DNA from: Kineococcus mangrovi
GTDB lineage: Bacteria > Actinomycetota > Actinomycetes > Actinomycetales > Kineococcaceae
DNA length: 64,000 nt
Assembly (NCBI RefSeq): GCF_041320705.1
Contig: NZ_JBGGTQ010000010.1
Location: forward strand, 62,001 to 126,000
Reading direction: 5' to 3'
Of the stretch, positions 37,603-49,200 are shown piece by piece. Position 1 is the first letter of the stretch; each line of letters starts with the position of its first letter. The translations under genes were made by a program, and so were the position numbers. Under the pieces are notes generated by a model. The model was not told the origin of the DNA. It searched no databases and saw only the letters and a program-made list of their open reading frames with translations.

Positions 37603-38695
37603 CCAGAGGTCGCGCACCGGCCACGACACGACCGCGCAGGACGACCCGCGGGTCCCGCAGGACCGCCAGGTCGGCCCGCGGGTCGCCGTCGACGACGAGC
37701 AGGTCCGCGCTCGCCCCCTCGACCAGGCCGGGGTGGCCGAGCCAGCGACGGGCGGCCCACGCTCCGGCGTCCAGGGCGGCGGTCCGGGACAGCCCGGCGG
37801 CGGTCAGCTCGTGCAGCTCGTCGACGACGAGGCCGTGCGGCAGGACGCTGCCGGCGTCGGTGCCGGCGAAGACGGGGACGCCGGCGGCGTGCAGGGCGGC
37901 GACGGTGTCGTACCGGCGCGCGTGCAGGGCCCTCATGTGCGCGGCGTACGCGGGGAACTTCGGCTCCCCCCGGTCGGCGATGCCCGGGAAGGTCGCGATG
38001 TTCACCAGCGTCGGGACGACCGCGACCCCGGCGGCCGCCAGCCGGGGCAGCAGTTCCGGCCCCAGGCCCGTGCCGTGCTCGATGCCGTCGACGCCGGCCG
38101 CCAGCAGGTCCTCGACACCGTCCTCGCCGAACTGGTGGACGGTGACGCGCGCCCCCAGCTCGTGCGCGGCGGCGACCCCGGCGGCGAGCACGTCGGCGGG
38201 CCAGCACGGGGCGAGGTCGCCGGTGGCGCGGTCGATCCAGTCCCCCACGAGCTTGACCCAGCCGTCACCGCGGCGGGCCTCGACCCGGACGTGCTCGACG
38301 AGGTCCTGGGGTTCGATCTCGTGCGCCAGGCCCCGCAGGTAGCGGCGGGTGCGGGCCAGGTGCCGGCCGGCGCGGACGATGCGCGGCAGGTCCTCCACCT
38401 CGTCCATCCAGCGGGTCTGCGAAGCCGACCCCGCGTCCCGCAGCAGGAGGGCACCGGCGTCGCGGTCGGCGAGCGCCTGGGTCCGGGACACCTCGTCCTC
38501 GACCCGCCCGTGCGGTCCGATGCCGACGTGGCAGTGCGCGTCGACGAGACCGGGCAGCACCCACCCGTCCAGGCGCGTGGTGCTCGCGCCCGGCGGGCGC
38601 TGGAAGGTCAACCGGCCGTCGAGGACCCAGGCCTGCCCGGCGACCTCCTCGGGGCCGAGGAGGACCGGACCGGTGAGGTGCAGCGCCTCGCTCAC
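37598..38695 (-). CDS. Amidohydrolase family protein
   Basis: A 365-residue metal-dependent hydrolase of the imidazolonepropionase/prolidase-like amidohydrolase group. Metal motif HxH appears in [13 protein letters not shown], Lys of [14 protein letters not shown] may be the carbamylated bridging lysine, the later His residues are in [15 protein letters not shown] and GIEHGTGLG, and the metal Asp in [14 protein letters not shown]. The small beta-domain at both ends is present ([25 protein letters not shown]). The substrate is unknown. The GTG start lies 7 bp downstream of ffh, so it is co-transcribed with it. Confidence 0.88.
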   Translation of the reverse strand: MSEALHLTGPVLLGPEEVAGQAWVLDGRLTFQRPPGASTTRLDGWVLPGLVDAHCHVGIGPHGRVEDEVSRTQALADRDAGALLLRDAGSASQTRWMDEVEDLPRIVRAGRHLARTRRYLRGLAHEIEPQDLVEHVRVEARRGDGWVKLVGDWIDRATGDLAPCWPADVLAAGVAAAHELGARVTVHQFGEDGVEDLLAAGVDGIEHGTGLGPELLPRLAAAGVAVVPTLVNIATFPGIADRGEPKFPAYAAHMRALHARRYDTVAALHAAGVPVFAGTDAGSVLPHGLVVDELHELTAAGLSRTAALDAGAWAARRWLGHPGLVEGASADLLVVDGDPRADLAVLRDPRVVLRGRVVAGARPLA

Positions 38696-38702
38696 CGCTG
38701 GC

Positions 38703-40274
38703 TCACTGCCCGAGGTACTTGTCGAACCCCTTCGGCAGGTTCAGGTCGGCCGGGTCGAACCCCTTGGACGCGTCGGGCAGGCCGAAGGCCGAGCCGGGCT
38801 GCGCCGCGGCGCGGTCGGCGGCCGCCTTCTGCTCGGCGGCGCGCTTGGCGGGGTTGCCGCTCTTGCCCTTCTTGCCCTTGGACGCCGCGATGCGGGCCTT
38901 CTGCTTCTTCGAGGCCCCCGCGCCCGGGCCGCCGGGCATCCCGGGGATGCCGGGCAGCCCACCGCCGCCGAGACCGTTCTTCAGGGATCGCATCATCTTC
39001 TGCGCCTGCCCGAAGCGCTCGAGCATGTCGTTGACGGCCGAGACGCTCTGCCCGCAGCCGGCGGCCACGCGGGCCCGGCGCGAACCGTTCATGATCCGCG
39101 GCTGGCGGCGCTCCAGCGGGGTCATCGAGCGGACCATCGCCTCGATGCGGTCGAACTCGCGCTCGTCGAAGGCGTCGAGCTGCTGGCGCATCTGGGCCAT
39201 GCCCGGCAGCATCCCGAGCATCTTCTTCAACGACCCCATGTTCCGGATCGCCTGCAGCTGCTGCAGGAAGTCGTCGAGGGTGAAGTCCTCGTCGGCCGCG
39301 AACTTCGCGGCCATGGCCTGGGCCTGGTCGGCGTCGAAGGCCTTCTCGGCCTGCTCGATGAGGGACATGACGTCGCCCATGTCGAGGATGCGCGAGGCCA
39401 TGCGGTCGGGGTGGAACAGCTCGAAGTCGTCGAGCTTCTCGCCGGTGGAGGCGAACATGACGGGCTGGCCGGTGACGTGGCGCACCGACAGGGCCGCACC
39501 GCCGCGGGCGTCGCCGTCGAGCTTGGTGAGGACGACGCCGTCGAAGCCGACGCCGTCGCGGAACGCCTCGGCGGTGGCGACGGCGTCCTGGCCGATCATG
39601 GCGTCCAGGACGAACAGGACCTCGTCGGGCCGCACGGCGGCGCGGATGTCGATCGCCTGCTGCATCATCTCGGCGTCCACGCCGGTGCGGCCGGCGGTGT
39701 CGACGACGACGACGTCGTAGTGGTGGCGCTGGGCGTGCTCGATGCCGCGCTGGGCCACCGAGACCGGGTCGCCCACGCCGTTGCCCGGTTCGGGGGCGAA
39801 CACGTCGACCCCGGCGCGCTCGCCGGTGATCTGCAGCTGGTTGACCGCGTTGGGGCGCTGCAGGTCGCAGGCCACGAGCAGCGGGCGGTTGCCGTTGCCC
39901 TTCAGCCAGCGGCCGAGCTTGCCGGCCAGCGTCGTCTTCCCCGCGCCCTGCAACCCGGCGAGCATGATCACCGTGGGCGGGTTCTTGGCGAACCGCAGCC
40001 GGCGGGTCTCGCCGCCGAGGATGCCCACGAGCTCCTCGTTGACGATCTTGACGACCTGCTGGGCCGGGTTGAGGTGGCCCACGACCTCCGCGCCGGTCGC
40101 GCGCTCGCGGATGCGGGTGGTGAAGTCCCGCACGACGGGCAGGGCGACGTCGGCGTCGAGCAGCGCGCGGCGGATCTCCCGCACGGTCGCGTCGACGTCG
40201 GCTTCGGTCAGCCGCCCCTTGCCGCGCAGCGACTTGAACGTGGCGGTGAGGCGGTCGGAGAGCGTGGCGAACAC
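38703..40274 (-). CDS. ffh: Signal recognition particle protein Ffh (SRP54)
   Basis: GTPase that binds signal sequences and 4.5S RNA. The 523-residue protein has the N domain, the G domain with GLQGAGKTTLAGKLGRWL, VVDTAGRTGVDAEMM and LTKLDGDARGGAALSVR, and the methionine-rich M domain (MGSLKKMLGMLPGMAQMRQQ). A C-terminal Gly/Ala/Lys tail (from about 430) is added. GTG 40274 has TAAGGT 6 nt upstream and no Shine-Dalgarno. The partner receptor gene ftsY is at 44592-45776, with the nitrogen genes in between. Confidence 0.97.
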   Translation of the reverse strand: MFATLSDRLTATFKSLRGKGRLTEADVDATVREIRRALLDADVALPVVRDFTTRIRERATGAEVVGHLNPAQQVVKIVNEELVGILGGETRRLRFAKNPPTVIMLAGLQGAGKTTLAGKLGRWLKGNGNRPLLVACDLQRPNAVNQLQITGERAGVDVFAPEPGNGVGDPVSVAQRGIEHAQRHHYDVVVVDTAGRTGVDAEMMQQAIDIRAAVRPDEVLFVLDAMIGQDAVATAEAFRDGVGFDGVVLTKLDGDARGGAALSVRHVTGQPVMFASTGEKLDDFELFHPDRMASRILDMGDVMSLIEQAEKAFDADQAQAMAAKFAADEDFTLDDFLQQLQAIRNMGSLKKMLGMLPGMAQMRQQLDAFDEREFDRIEAMVRSMTPLERRQPRIMNGSRRARVAAGCGQSVSAVNDMLERFGQAQKMMRSLKNGLGGGGLPGIPGMPGGPGAGASKKQKARIAASKGKKGKSGNPAKRAAEQKAAADRAAAQPGSAFGLPDASKGFDPADLNLPKGFDKYLGQ

Positions 40275-40280
40275 GCCCCC

Positions 40281-40286
40281 ACCTTA
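40281..40286 (-). promoter_or_regulatory. Candidate -10 of a leaderless ffh transcript, at the glnD stop
   Basis: Minus-strand TAAGGT begins with the TAA stop codon of glnD (40284-40286) and lies 6 nt before the ffh GTG. Confidence 0.48.
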
Positions 40287-42647
40287 ACCGGCGGGTCGCG
40301 CCGGCCCCGGCACCTCCGCCGCGTCCGACAGGGCCTGGATGGCCATGGCCACCCGCGGCGGGGACAGCCGCTCCCCCGTGGGTTCGGCGAGGTAGAGGAC
40401 GTCGACGGCCTGCGCCGCGTACGTCGCCACGTGCGCGGAGCGGATGTCGATGCCCTCCACGGCCAGGGCCCGGCCGAGGGCGTGCAGCAGACCGGGGCGG
40501 TCGGCGCAGCGCACCTCCAGCACGGTGGCGCGGTCGCTGGCCCCGGGCAGGATGACGACCCGGGGGTGGGCCACGAGCGCGCGCGGGCCGCCGGCGGGCC
40601 GGGGGGTCTGGGCGTCGCGGGCCGCGAGCCGTTCCAGCAGCGCCACGTCACCGCCGACGATGCGCTCCAGGCTCTGGCGCAGCAGCTCGGCCGAGGGCGC
40701 CTCCCCCGCCGGCGACTCCACCCACCAGGAGTCCACGGCCACGCCGTCGAGCGTGCGCACGAGGGCGGAGCGGACGAGGAAGCGGTGCCCGGCCAGCAGG
40801 CCCGCGAGGTCGGCGAAGACCCCGGTGCGGTCGGGGGCGACGACGGTGACGACGAAGAAGCCGTCGACCTCGCGCACGTCGAGGCGGGTCCGGCCGTCGG
40901 CGGCCGTGGCGGCGGCGAGGGCCTGCTCGGCGGTGTCGAAGGGTGCCGGGCCGGGCGCCTCCTCCCCCGCCAGGGACTTGCGCGCGCGCGCGACGAGCCC
41001 GTCGACGAGCCGGGCCCGCCACGGCGACCACGCGGCCGGGCCGGCGGCCCGGGCGTCGGCCTCGGTGAGGGCGCGCAGCAGGTGCAGGGTCTCCAGGCGG
41101 CCGTCGACCGCCTCGACCAGGGCCGCGACGGTCTGCGGGTCGTCGGGGTCGCGGCGGGTCGCGAGGTCGACGAGGGTCAGGTGCTCGGCCACCAGGCGGC
41201 CGACGACCTCGACGTCGGCGGGGGCGAACCCGGCGCGGGCGGCGACCGCGCGGGCCAGGGGCGCCCCGGTGCGGGAGTGGTCCTGCGCACCGGGCAGCTT
41301 GCCGAGGTCGTGGGTGAGGGCGGCCAGCAGCAGCACGTCGGGGCGTTCGACCTCGCGCAGGAAGGGCCCGGCGGCCACCGCGGTCTCGATGAGGTGGCGG
41401 TCCACGGTCCAGCGGTGCACCGCGTTGCGCTGCGGGCGGTTGCGGATCCCCGCCCACTCCGGCACCCACCGCTCGACGAGCCCGACCATGTCGAGGGACT
41501 CCCACACCGGCACCTGCGCGGGACCGGCGGCGAGCAGTTCCAGCAGCGCCTCGCGGGCGGCCACGGGCCAGGGGTCGGGCAGGGGCGGGCACGTCGTGAC
41601 GAGGTGCTCCAGCGTCACCGGGGACAGCGGCAGCCCCGAGCGGACGGCGGTGGCGGCCGCGCGCAGCGGCAGGACGGGGTCCTCGGCCGGGCTGACCCCG
41701 GCGCCCAGGACGACCTCGCCGTCGTGCTCGACGAGGCCGTGGCCCAGGGAGCGCAGCCGGGGACGCTTGCCCTGGGCGCGGAAGCGGCGCGTCGGGACGG
41801 ACTGGCGCGCCCGGCGGGCGGTGAGGTCGACGGCCGCGGAGATCGTGCGGGCGGCCTGGGCGATGGCGGCGAGCAGCAGGTCGGCGTCGGCGAACCCGCA
41901 CACGACGGCGGTGGCGTCCTGCTCGGCGAGCACGAGGCGGTCACCGGGCCGTCCGGAGGAGGCCTGCAGGCCGTCGCGGACGTCGAGCAGGAGGGTGTGG
42001 GCCTCGTCGACGGCACCGTGCGGGCGGTCGGTGAGCCAGCTGGCGGCCAGCGCGCGCAGGGTGATGGCGTCGCGCAGGCCGCCGCGGGCCTCCTTGAGGT
42101 CCGGTTCGAGCAGGTAGGCGACCTCCCCGAAGCGGGCGGCGCGTTCGGCGAGGGAGTCCAGCACCTGCGGCAGCCGGCGCCGGGCCCCCGCGCGCCAGTC
42201 GTCGAGCAGGTGCCCGCGGGTGCGGGCGACCAGGCCGCCGTCACCGGCGACGACGCGCAGGTCGAGCAGACCGGTCGCGGCGGCGAGGTCGACGGCGGCC
42301 ACCTCGCGGCACTCCTTGGCGGTGCGGACCGAGTGGTCCAGGCGCAGGCCGTTGTCCCACAGGGGGTACCAGATCCGGTCGGCCAGGGCCGCGACGTCGT
42401 CGCGGTCCAGGGACCGGCCGTCGTGCAGCAGGACGAGGTCCACGTCGCTGGCGGGACCGGCGTCGCGGCGGGCCAGCGACCCGACGCAGGCCAGCGCCAC
42501 GCCCGAGCCCTCCCCCGCGCCCCCGGCGAGGGGACCGGCCGGGCCGCCGAGCGGTTCGACGGCCTGGTCCCACACGTCGCGCAACCGGGACTCCACGAGC
42601 TGGACCAGCTCGGCGCGGCGGTGCGGGCCGGGCCTGCCGGCCCGCAC
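40284..42647 (-). CDS. glnD: [Protein-PII] uridylyltransferase/nucleotidyltransferase GlnD
   Basis: Nitrogen sensor that modifies PII. At least 787 residues: nucleotidyltransferase motif [20 protein letters not shown], a GlnD helical linker ([19 protein letters not shown]), an HD hydrolase domain with [19 protein letters not shown], and two C-terminal ACT domains ([40 protein letters not shown]). In actinobacteria the enzyme adenylylates rather than uridylylates GlnK. The start is uncertain: homologues extend upstream, and the same frame reads [12 protein letters not shown] just before GTG 42647, with a CTG at 42686 as the only nearby start-like codon. The only well-placed Shine-Dalgarno serves a different frame (42683-42712). 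Confidence 0.92.
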   Translation of the reverse strand: MRAGRPGPHRRAELVQLVESRLRDVWDQAVEPLGGPAGPLAGGAGEGSGVALACVGSLARRDAGPASDVDLVLLHDGRSLDRDDVAALADRIWYPLWDNGLRLDHSVRTAKECREVAAVDLAAATGLLDLRVVAGDGGLVARTRGHLLDDWRAGARRRLPQVLDSLAERAARFGEVAYLLEPDLKEARGGLRDAITLRALAASWLTDRPHGAVDEAHTLLLDVRDGLQASSGRPGDRLVLAEQDATAVVCGFADADLLLAAIAQAARTISAAVDLTARRARQSVPTRRFRAQGKRPRLRSLGHGLVEHDGEVVLGAGVSPAEDPVLPLRAAATAVRSGLPLSPVTLEHLVTTCPPLPDPWPVAAREALLELLAAGPAQVPVWESLDMVGLVERWVPEWAGIRNRPQRNAVHRWTVDRHLIETAVAAGPFLREVERPDVLLLAALTHDLGKLPGAQDHSRTGAPLARAVAARAGFAPADVEVVGRLVAEHLTLVDLATRRDPDDPQTVAALVEAVDGRLETLHLLRALTEADARAAGPAAWSPWRARLVDGLVARARKSLAGEEAPGPAPFDTAEQALAAATAADGRTRLDVREVDGFFVVTVVAPDRTGVFADLAGLLAGHRFLVRSALVRTLDGVAVDSWWVESPAGEAPSAELLRQSLERIVGGDVALLERLAARDAQTPRPAGGPRALVAHPRVVILPGASDRATVLEVRCADRPGLLHALGRALAVEGIDIRSAHVATYAAQAVDVLYLAEPTGERLSPPRVAMAIQALSDAAEVPGPARPAG

Positions 42648-42682
42648 CGCCAGCGCGAGTCGCTCGGTGCGCAGGTCCGCGC

Positions 42683-42712
42683 TCAGCGCGGACCCGCTGC
42701 GGGGGCGTGCAC
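42683..42712 (-). other. Nine-codon reading frame with strong RBS before glnD
   Basis: GGAGG (42720-42724) lies 7 nt before a GTG at 42712 that opens a nine-residue frame (VHAPAAGPR) ending in TGA at 42683. This TGA overlaps a CTG (42684-42686) in the glnD frame as CTGA. It could be a leader peptide coupled to glnD, or the true glnD start disrupted by a frameshift or sequence error. Confidence 0.4.
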
Positions 42713-42746
42713 GGGATGACCTCCAGGAGGGGTGGGTGCGGGTGGG

Positions 42747-44425
<1,679 letters not shown>

Positions 44426-44525
44426 GGGCAACGGGGCCTTCCGCGAGGCCGGCGGGGCCGGCGATGGAGGGGGTCGGGATCGGGACCACCGTGGCCCGCT
44501 CCCGTTACAGCTCCTCGCTCGTCGT

Positions 44526-44541
44526 GTTTCACCCGTGTGAC
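44526..44541 (-). promoter_or_regulatory. GlnR-type box upstream of amt
   Basis: On the minus strand GTCAC-n6-GAAAC, an exact match to the actinobacterial GlnR half-box (GTnAC-n6-GAAAC), about 100 nt upstream of the amt start. GlnR activates amtB-glnK-glnD in nitrogen limitation in Streptomyces. No glnR gene is in the window. Confidence 0.6.
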
Positions 44542-44556
44542 GGCACCGCGGCCCGT

Positions 44557-44572
44557 GTGAACTTCACGTAAC
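44557..44572 (-). promoter_or_regulatory. Second, weaker GlnR-like element upstream of amt
   Basis: On the minus strand GTTAC-n6-TTCAC: the first half matches the GlnR a-site exactly, the second half is degenerate. It is 15 bp from the stronger box, not the ideal 6 bp, so cooperative use is uncertain. Confidence 0.35.
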
Positions 44573-44591
44573 GCGGCGGGACGAGCACCGG

Positions 44592-45776
44592 TCAGCTCAG
44601 CAGCGCGTCGACGAACGCCTCCGGCTCGAAGGGCGCCAGGTCGTCGGCGCCCTCCCCCAGGCCCACGAGCTTGACCGGGACGCCGAGGGACTGCTGCACG
44701 GCCACGACGATGCCGCCCTTGGCCGTCCCGTCGAGCTTGGTGAGCACGATGCCGGTCACGTCGACGGCCTCGGAGAACACGGCGGCCTGGCGCAGCCCGT
44801 TCTGCCCGGTGGTGGCGTCCAGGACGAGCAGGACCTCGTCGACGGGGCCGTGCCGCTCCACGACGCGCTTGACCTTGCCGAGCTCGTCCATGAGGCCGAC
44901 CTTGTTCTGCAGGCGGCCGGCGGTGTCGATGAGCACGACGTCGACCTCGGCCTCGGTGCCCTGCCTGACCGCGTCGAAGGCGACGGCCGCGGGGTCGGCG
45001 CCGTCGCGGTCGCTGCGGACGGTGGGCACGCCGACGCGGTCGCCCCAGGTGGCCAGCTGCTCGGCGGCGGCGGCGCGGAACGTGTCGGCCGCCCCGAGGA
45101 CGACGTCCTTGTCCTGCGCGACGAGCAGGCGCGCGAGCTTGCCGACGGTCGTCGTCTTCCCGGTGCCGTTGACGCCCACGACCATGACGACGGCGGGGCG
45201 CTCGCCCCGGCGCTGCGTCGCGAGCGAGCGGTCCGTGGCCGGGCCGACCGCGGTGAGCAGCTCCTCGCGCAGCAGCTCGCGCAGGTGGGCGGGGTCGCGG
45301 GTGCCGAGGACCTTCACGCGCTCGCGCAGCGCCTCGACGATGCGGGTGGTGGGGTCGACGCCGAGGTCGGCGAGCAGGAGGGTGTCCTCGACCTCCTCCC
45401 ACGTCGCCTCGTCGAGGGTGTCGCGGGACAGCAGGGCCAGCAGCCCCTGGCCGAGGGCGGAGTTGGAGCGGGCGAGCCGCTCGCGCAGCCGGACCAGGCG
45501 CCCGCCGGCGGGGGCGGGCCGTTCGAGGACCGGCCCCTCGGGCAGGTCGACGTCCTCGACCGTGCGGGTGGCGCTGTCGCGGGGGACCTCGGCGTCGTCG
45601 CCCACCCCGGGCAGCGGCTCCTCGCCCTCGCGCCGGTCCCGCAGCCCCGCCTGCTGCCCGGGGCGGGGCGGGGCGGACCGGCGCCGGCGGCGCGGGCGGA
45701 CCAGGCCCACCAGCGCGCCCACGCCCGCCAGGGCGATGACGGCGATGAGCCCCACGACGATCTCGGCTGTCTCCAC
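44592..45776 (-). CDS. ftsY: Signal recognition particle receptor FtsY
   Basis: Membrane-bound SRP receptor GTPase. The 394-residue protein begins with a membrane segment (about 4-27, then an Arg-rich stop RPRRRRR), followed by an acidic A region, the N domain and the G domain with GVNGTGKTTTVGKLARLL, LGAADTFRAAAAEQLATW, VVLIDTAGRLQNKVGLMDEL and LTKLDGTAKGGI. GTG 45776 has AGATCT 6 nt upstream. The GTPase motifs mirror those of Ffh, its heterodimer partner. Confidence 0.97.
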   Translation of the reverse strand: METAEIVVGLIAVIALAGVGALVGLVRPRRRRRSAPPRPGQQAGLRDRREGEEPLPGVGDDAEVPRDSATRTVEDVDLPEGPVLERPAPAGGRLVRLRERLARSNSALGQGLLALLSRDTLDEATWEEVEDTLLLADLGVDPTTRIVEALRERVKVLGTRDPAHLRELLREELLTAVGPATDRSLATQRRGERPAVVMVVGVNGTGKTTTVGKLARLLVAQDKDVVLGAADTFRAAAAEQLATWGDRVGVPTVRSDRDGADPAAVAFDAVRQGTEAEVDVVLIDTAGRLQNKVGLMDELGKVKRVVERHGPVDEVLLVLDATTGQNGLRQAAVFSEAVDVTGIVLTKLDGTAKGGIVVAVQQSLGVPVKLVGLGEGADDLAPFEPEAFVDALLS

Positions 45777-45828
45777 GAGCCCAGATCTTCCCAGACGGGG
45801 CGTCGTCCGCTCGACCGCCCGGACCGCC

Positions 45829-46089
45829 TCAGCGGGCGCGGGCCGCCCGGTGCTCCTCGCGGGTACCGCGGCGCGGGGCCTCCAGGCGCTCGCTCGCTCG
45901 CGCGCGCACCTCGGCGGCGAGGCGGTCCCGGTGGTGGCGCAGGACGGGCAGGAGCCGTTCGGCCCCCGCGTCGATCCGCGCCATCGTCCGGCTCCCCCGC
46001 CGGCGCAGGCTCGGCGCCGCCACGCTCAGCAGGACGACGACGGCCAGCCCGACCGTCAGGGCGAAGGTCACCAGCAGGGTCGCCACCAT
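45829..46089 (-). CDS. Small membrane protein of unknown function
   Basis: An 86-residue frame between smc and ftsY on the same strand with good third-position GC. It has one N-terminal membrane segment (about 1-22, MVATLLVTFALTVGLAVVVL) and a basic cytoplasmic helix (RHHRDRLAAEVRARASER). GTG 46110 is an alternative start adding seven residues. No family is recognised. The surrounding spacers 45777-45828 and 46090-46263 show no other gene. Confidence 0.5.
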   Translation of the reverse strand: MVATLLVTFALTVGLAVVVLLSVAAPSLRRRGSRTMARIDAGAERLLPVLRHHRDRLAAEVRARASERLEAPRRGTREEHRAARAR

Positions 46090-46263
46090 CACCGCAGCAC
46101 CACCCACCACGTCGGCACCGGGGCCAGGTCCGTGACCGGCCCCCGGAGGAAGGTCATCACGAGTCCACTGTGCCCCGCCCGCCCCGCGCTCACCACGCGG
46201 CGCGCACGGCCGTCACCACCCTGTGACCGGATGCTCATCGCAGCGTCACCGGCGCGACGCGCG

Positions 46264-49200
46264 TCACACGGCCAGGGGCTCGGCGTCCCCGGGGGCCGCC
46301 GCCCGCGGCCCGGCCGGCTCGCCGTCGCGCAGCCGCTGGCTGACGACGGTGCTGATCCCGTCCCCGCGCATGGTCACGCCGTACAGGGCGTCGGCGATCT
46401 GCATGGTGCGCTTCTGGTGGGTGATGACGATGAGCTGGCTCGTGGCGCGCAGCTCCTCGAACAGGGTGATCAGCCGCGACAGGTTCGCGTCGTCCAGAGC
46501 GGCCTCCACCTCGTCCAGGACGTAGAACGGGCTGGGGCGGGCGCGGAAGATCGAGACCAGCATCGCCACCGCGGCCAGCGAACGCTCCCCGCCGGACAGC
46601 AGCGACAGCCGCTTGACCTTCTTGCCCGCCGGCCGGGCCTCCACCTCGATGCCGGTGGCCAGCATGTCGGAGGGGTCGGTCAGGACGAGCCGGCCCTCGC
46701 CGCCGGGGAACAGCCGGGGGAACACCTCCTCGTACTGCTGCGCCACCTCGGCGAACGCCTCGGAGAACACGCGCTCGACCCGCTCGTCGACCTCCTTGAC
46801 GATGTCGAGCAGGTCCTTGCGGGACTTCTTCAGGTCCTCGGACTGGGTGACGAGGAACTGGTGGCGCTCCTCCATCGCCGCGTACTCCTCCAGCGCGAGC
46901 GGGTTGACCTGCCCCAGCTGCGCGAGCGCGCGCTCGGCCGAGCGGCGCCGCTTGTCCTGCTCGGAGCGCACGTACGGCCGCGGCTCGGGCGGCATCTCCG
47001 GCTCGGGGTCCCCGGGGGCGGGGGGCGAGGGCGGGACGAGCTGGTGCGGGCCGAACTCCTCGGTCAGCACGTCGGGGTCGGTGCCCAGCTCCTCCAGCGC
47101 CCGCTGGCGCAGCTGGTCGATCTTCCAGCGCTGCTGGGCGCGGGCGACCTCGTCGGCGTGCCGGGTGTCCCCCAGGCGCTGCTGCTCGGTCGTGAGCGAC
47201 TCCACCGCGCGGCGGGCCGCGCCCACCTGCTCCTCGAACGTCGCGCGGGCCGCCTCGGCGGCCTCCCGCAACCGGGTGGCCTGGACGTGCGAGGACTCCC
47301 ACGCCGCGAGCGCCTTCCCGGCCCCCTCCCGCACGGTCGCCGCGACGCGCGACTGCTCCGCGCGCCGGGCCCGGCGCGCGGCGGCGCGTTCACGGGCCGC
47401 GAGCTCCTCGGCGGCCTGCCGCTGCAGGGCGTCGGCGCGCCCGGCCAGGGCGCGGGCCCGCTCCTCGGTGGTGCGCAGCGCGAGCCGGGCCTCGGTCTCG
47501 GTGCCGCCGAAGCCGCGGGCGACCTCGGCCAGGCGGTCCCGCTCGTCGGTGGAGACGTCCCCCTCGTCCTCGTCCTGCGAACGGCTCGCCGCCTCGAACC
47601 GCTCGGTGAGCTCGACGAGCTCGACGCGGTCGGTCTCCACCCGCGCGCCGACCTGCTCGCGGGTGGCACGCAGCCGGTCGGCCTCGGCCTGCGCCGCGCG
47701 GACGGCGGACCCGAGCTGCCCGAGCTGCTCGGCGACGGCGTTCATCCGGGCGTCGGAGTCGTGCAGGCGGTCCAGGGCCGCCTCGACGCGCCCGGCCGCC
47801 GCGGCCCGCGCCGTCTGCGCGGCCCCCAGGTCGGCCTGGGCCCGCTGCGCACGCTGCTCGGCGGCCGAGAGGGCGTCGGTGGCCTCGTCGACGGCGGCCT
47901 GCACCTGCAGCAGGCTCGGCGCGGACGACGACCCGCCCGCGGCGACGTGGGCGCCGACGACGTCCCCGTCCCGCGTGACGGCCACCAGGTCCGGCCGGGA
48001 CTGCGCGACGCGCTGCGCGGCCGGGAGGTCGTCGACGACGACCACGCGCCCCAGGAGCCCGGCGAGGGCCGGTCGCAGCTCGGCGGGCGCGGTGACCAGC
48101 GACAGGGCGGCCCGGGCACCGGCCGGTGCGACGGGCCCGGCGTCCGCCGAGCCGGGGGAGGCGACGAGCATCCCGGCCCGGCCGGCGTCCTCGCCCTTGA
48201 GGTGGTCGATGGCGCGGACCGCGTCGGCGGGGCTCGCCACGGCGACGGCGTCGGCGGTGGACCCGAGCGCGGCGGCGATCGCCTGCTCCCAGCCGGGCTC
48301 CACGCTCAGCAGCGCCGCGACCGACCCCAGCACCCCGGAGACGGCCGCGCCGGCGGCCAGCAGCGCCCCGGCGCCGTCCTTGCGGGCCAGCCCGATCTCG
48401 AGGGCCTCCCTGCGGGCGGTCCACGTCGCGCGCTCGCGCTCGGCGGCCTGCACCTCGGCGCGCGCCTGCTCGTGCGCGGTCTCGGCGGCCTGCAGCGCGT
48501 CGGCGGCGGCCTCGTGCTCGGTGTCGAGGTCCTCCTCGCCCTCCTCGACGCCGGCGACCTGGGCCTCCAGGGCGGTGAACGCGGCCTGCGCCTCCTCCCG
48601 GCGCCGCTCGGCGTCGGCCAGGGAGGTCGACAGGCGCTCGCGCTCGGCCTCGGCGGCCTCGACGCGGCTGGTGCGCGCGGCGACCTGGCCGCCGAGGCGG
48701 GCCAGCCCCTCGCGGCGGTCGGCGGCGACGCGCAGGGCGGCGGCGACCCGCTGGTCCTCGGCGCGGGCGGCCCGGTCCGCCTCGGCGCGGGCCGCGAGGA
48801 CCTCGTCCAGGGCGGCGCGGCGGGCGGTCACCTGCCCGGCGAGGTCGGCCTCCTCGGCGCGGACGCGGTCGGCGTGGGCCGTCAGCTCCTCGGGATCGCG
48901 ACGACCGGTCTGCTCCTCCGGTTCGCCCGCCAGCAGCCGGGAACGCTCGGCGGCCAGGGCCTGCACCCCGCGCAGCCGCTCGGCGAGGGCCTCGAGGCGG
49001 TGGTGCGTCTCGACGGCACGGGCCAGGTCGGGCGCCGCGGCGGCCGCGGCGCGCTCGGCGGCCTGCAACCGGGCCGAGGCCTCGGACAGGTCGGCCTCCA
49101 CCTGGGCCTGGCGGGCCTTCAGCGCGGCCTCGTCGGCCTCGTCGCGCTGCAGGGAGCTGCCGGCCTGGACGAGGTCGTCGGCGAGCAGGCGCAACCGCGC

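Noticed and set aside
42720-42730. Small palindrome CCTCCAGGAGG around the RBS upstream of glnD as a riboregulator
   Set aside because: Only five pairs with a one-base centre; it cannot form a stable hairpin and is probably a by-product of the Shine-Dalgarno sequence.
45829-46110. Treating the smc-ftsY small membrane frame as non-coding
   Set aside because: Codon use and a clear membrane segment plus basic helix make it a plausible gene, so it was kept with moderate confidence.
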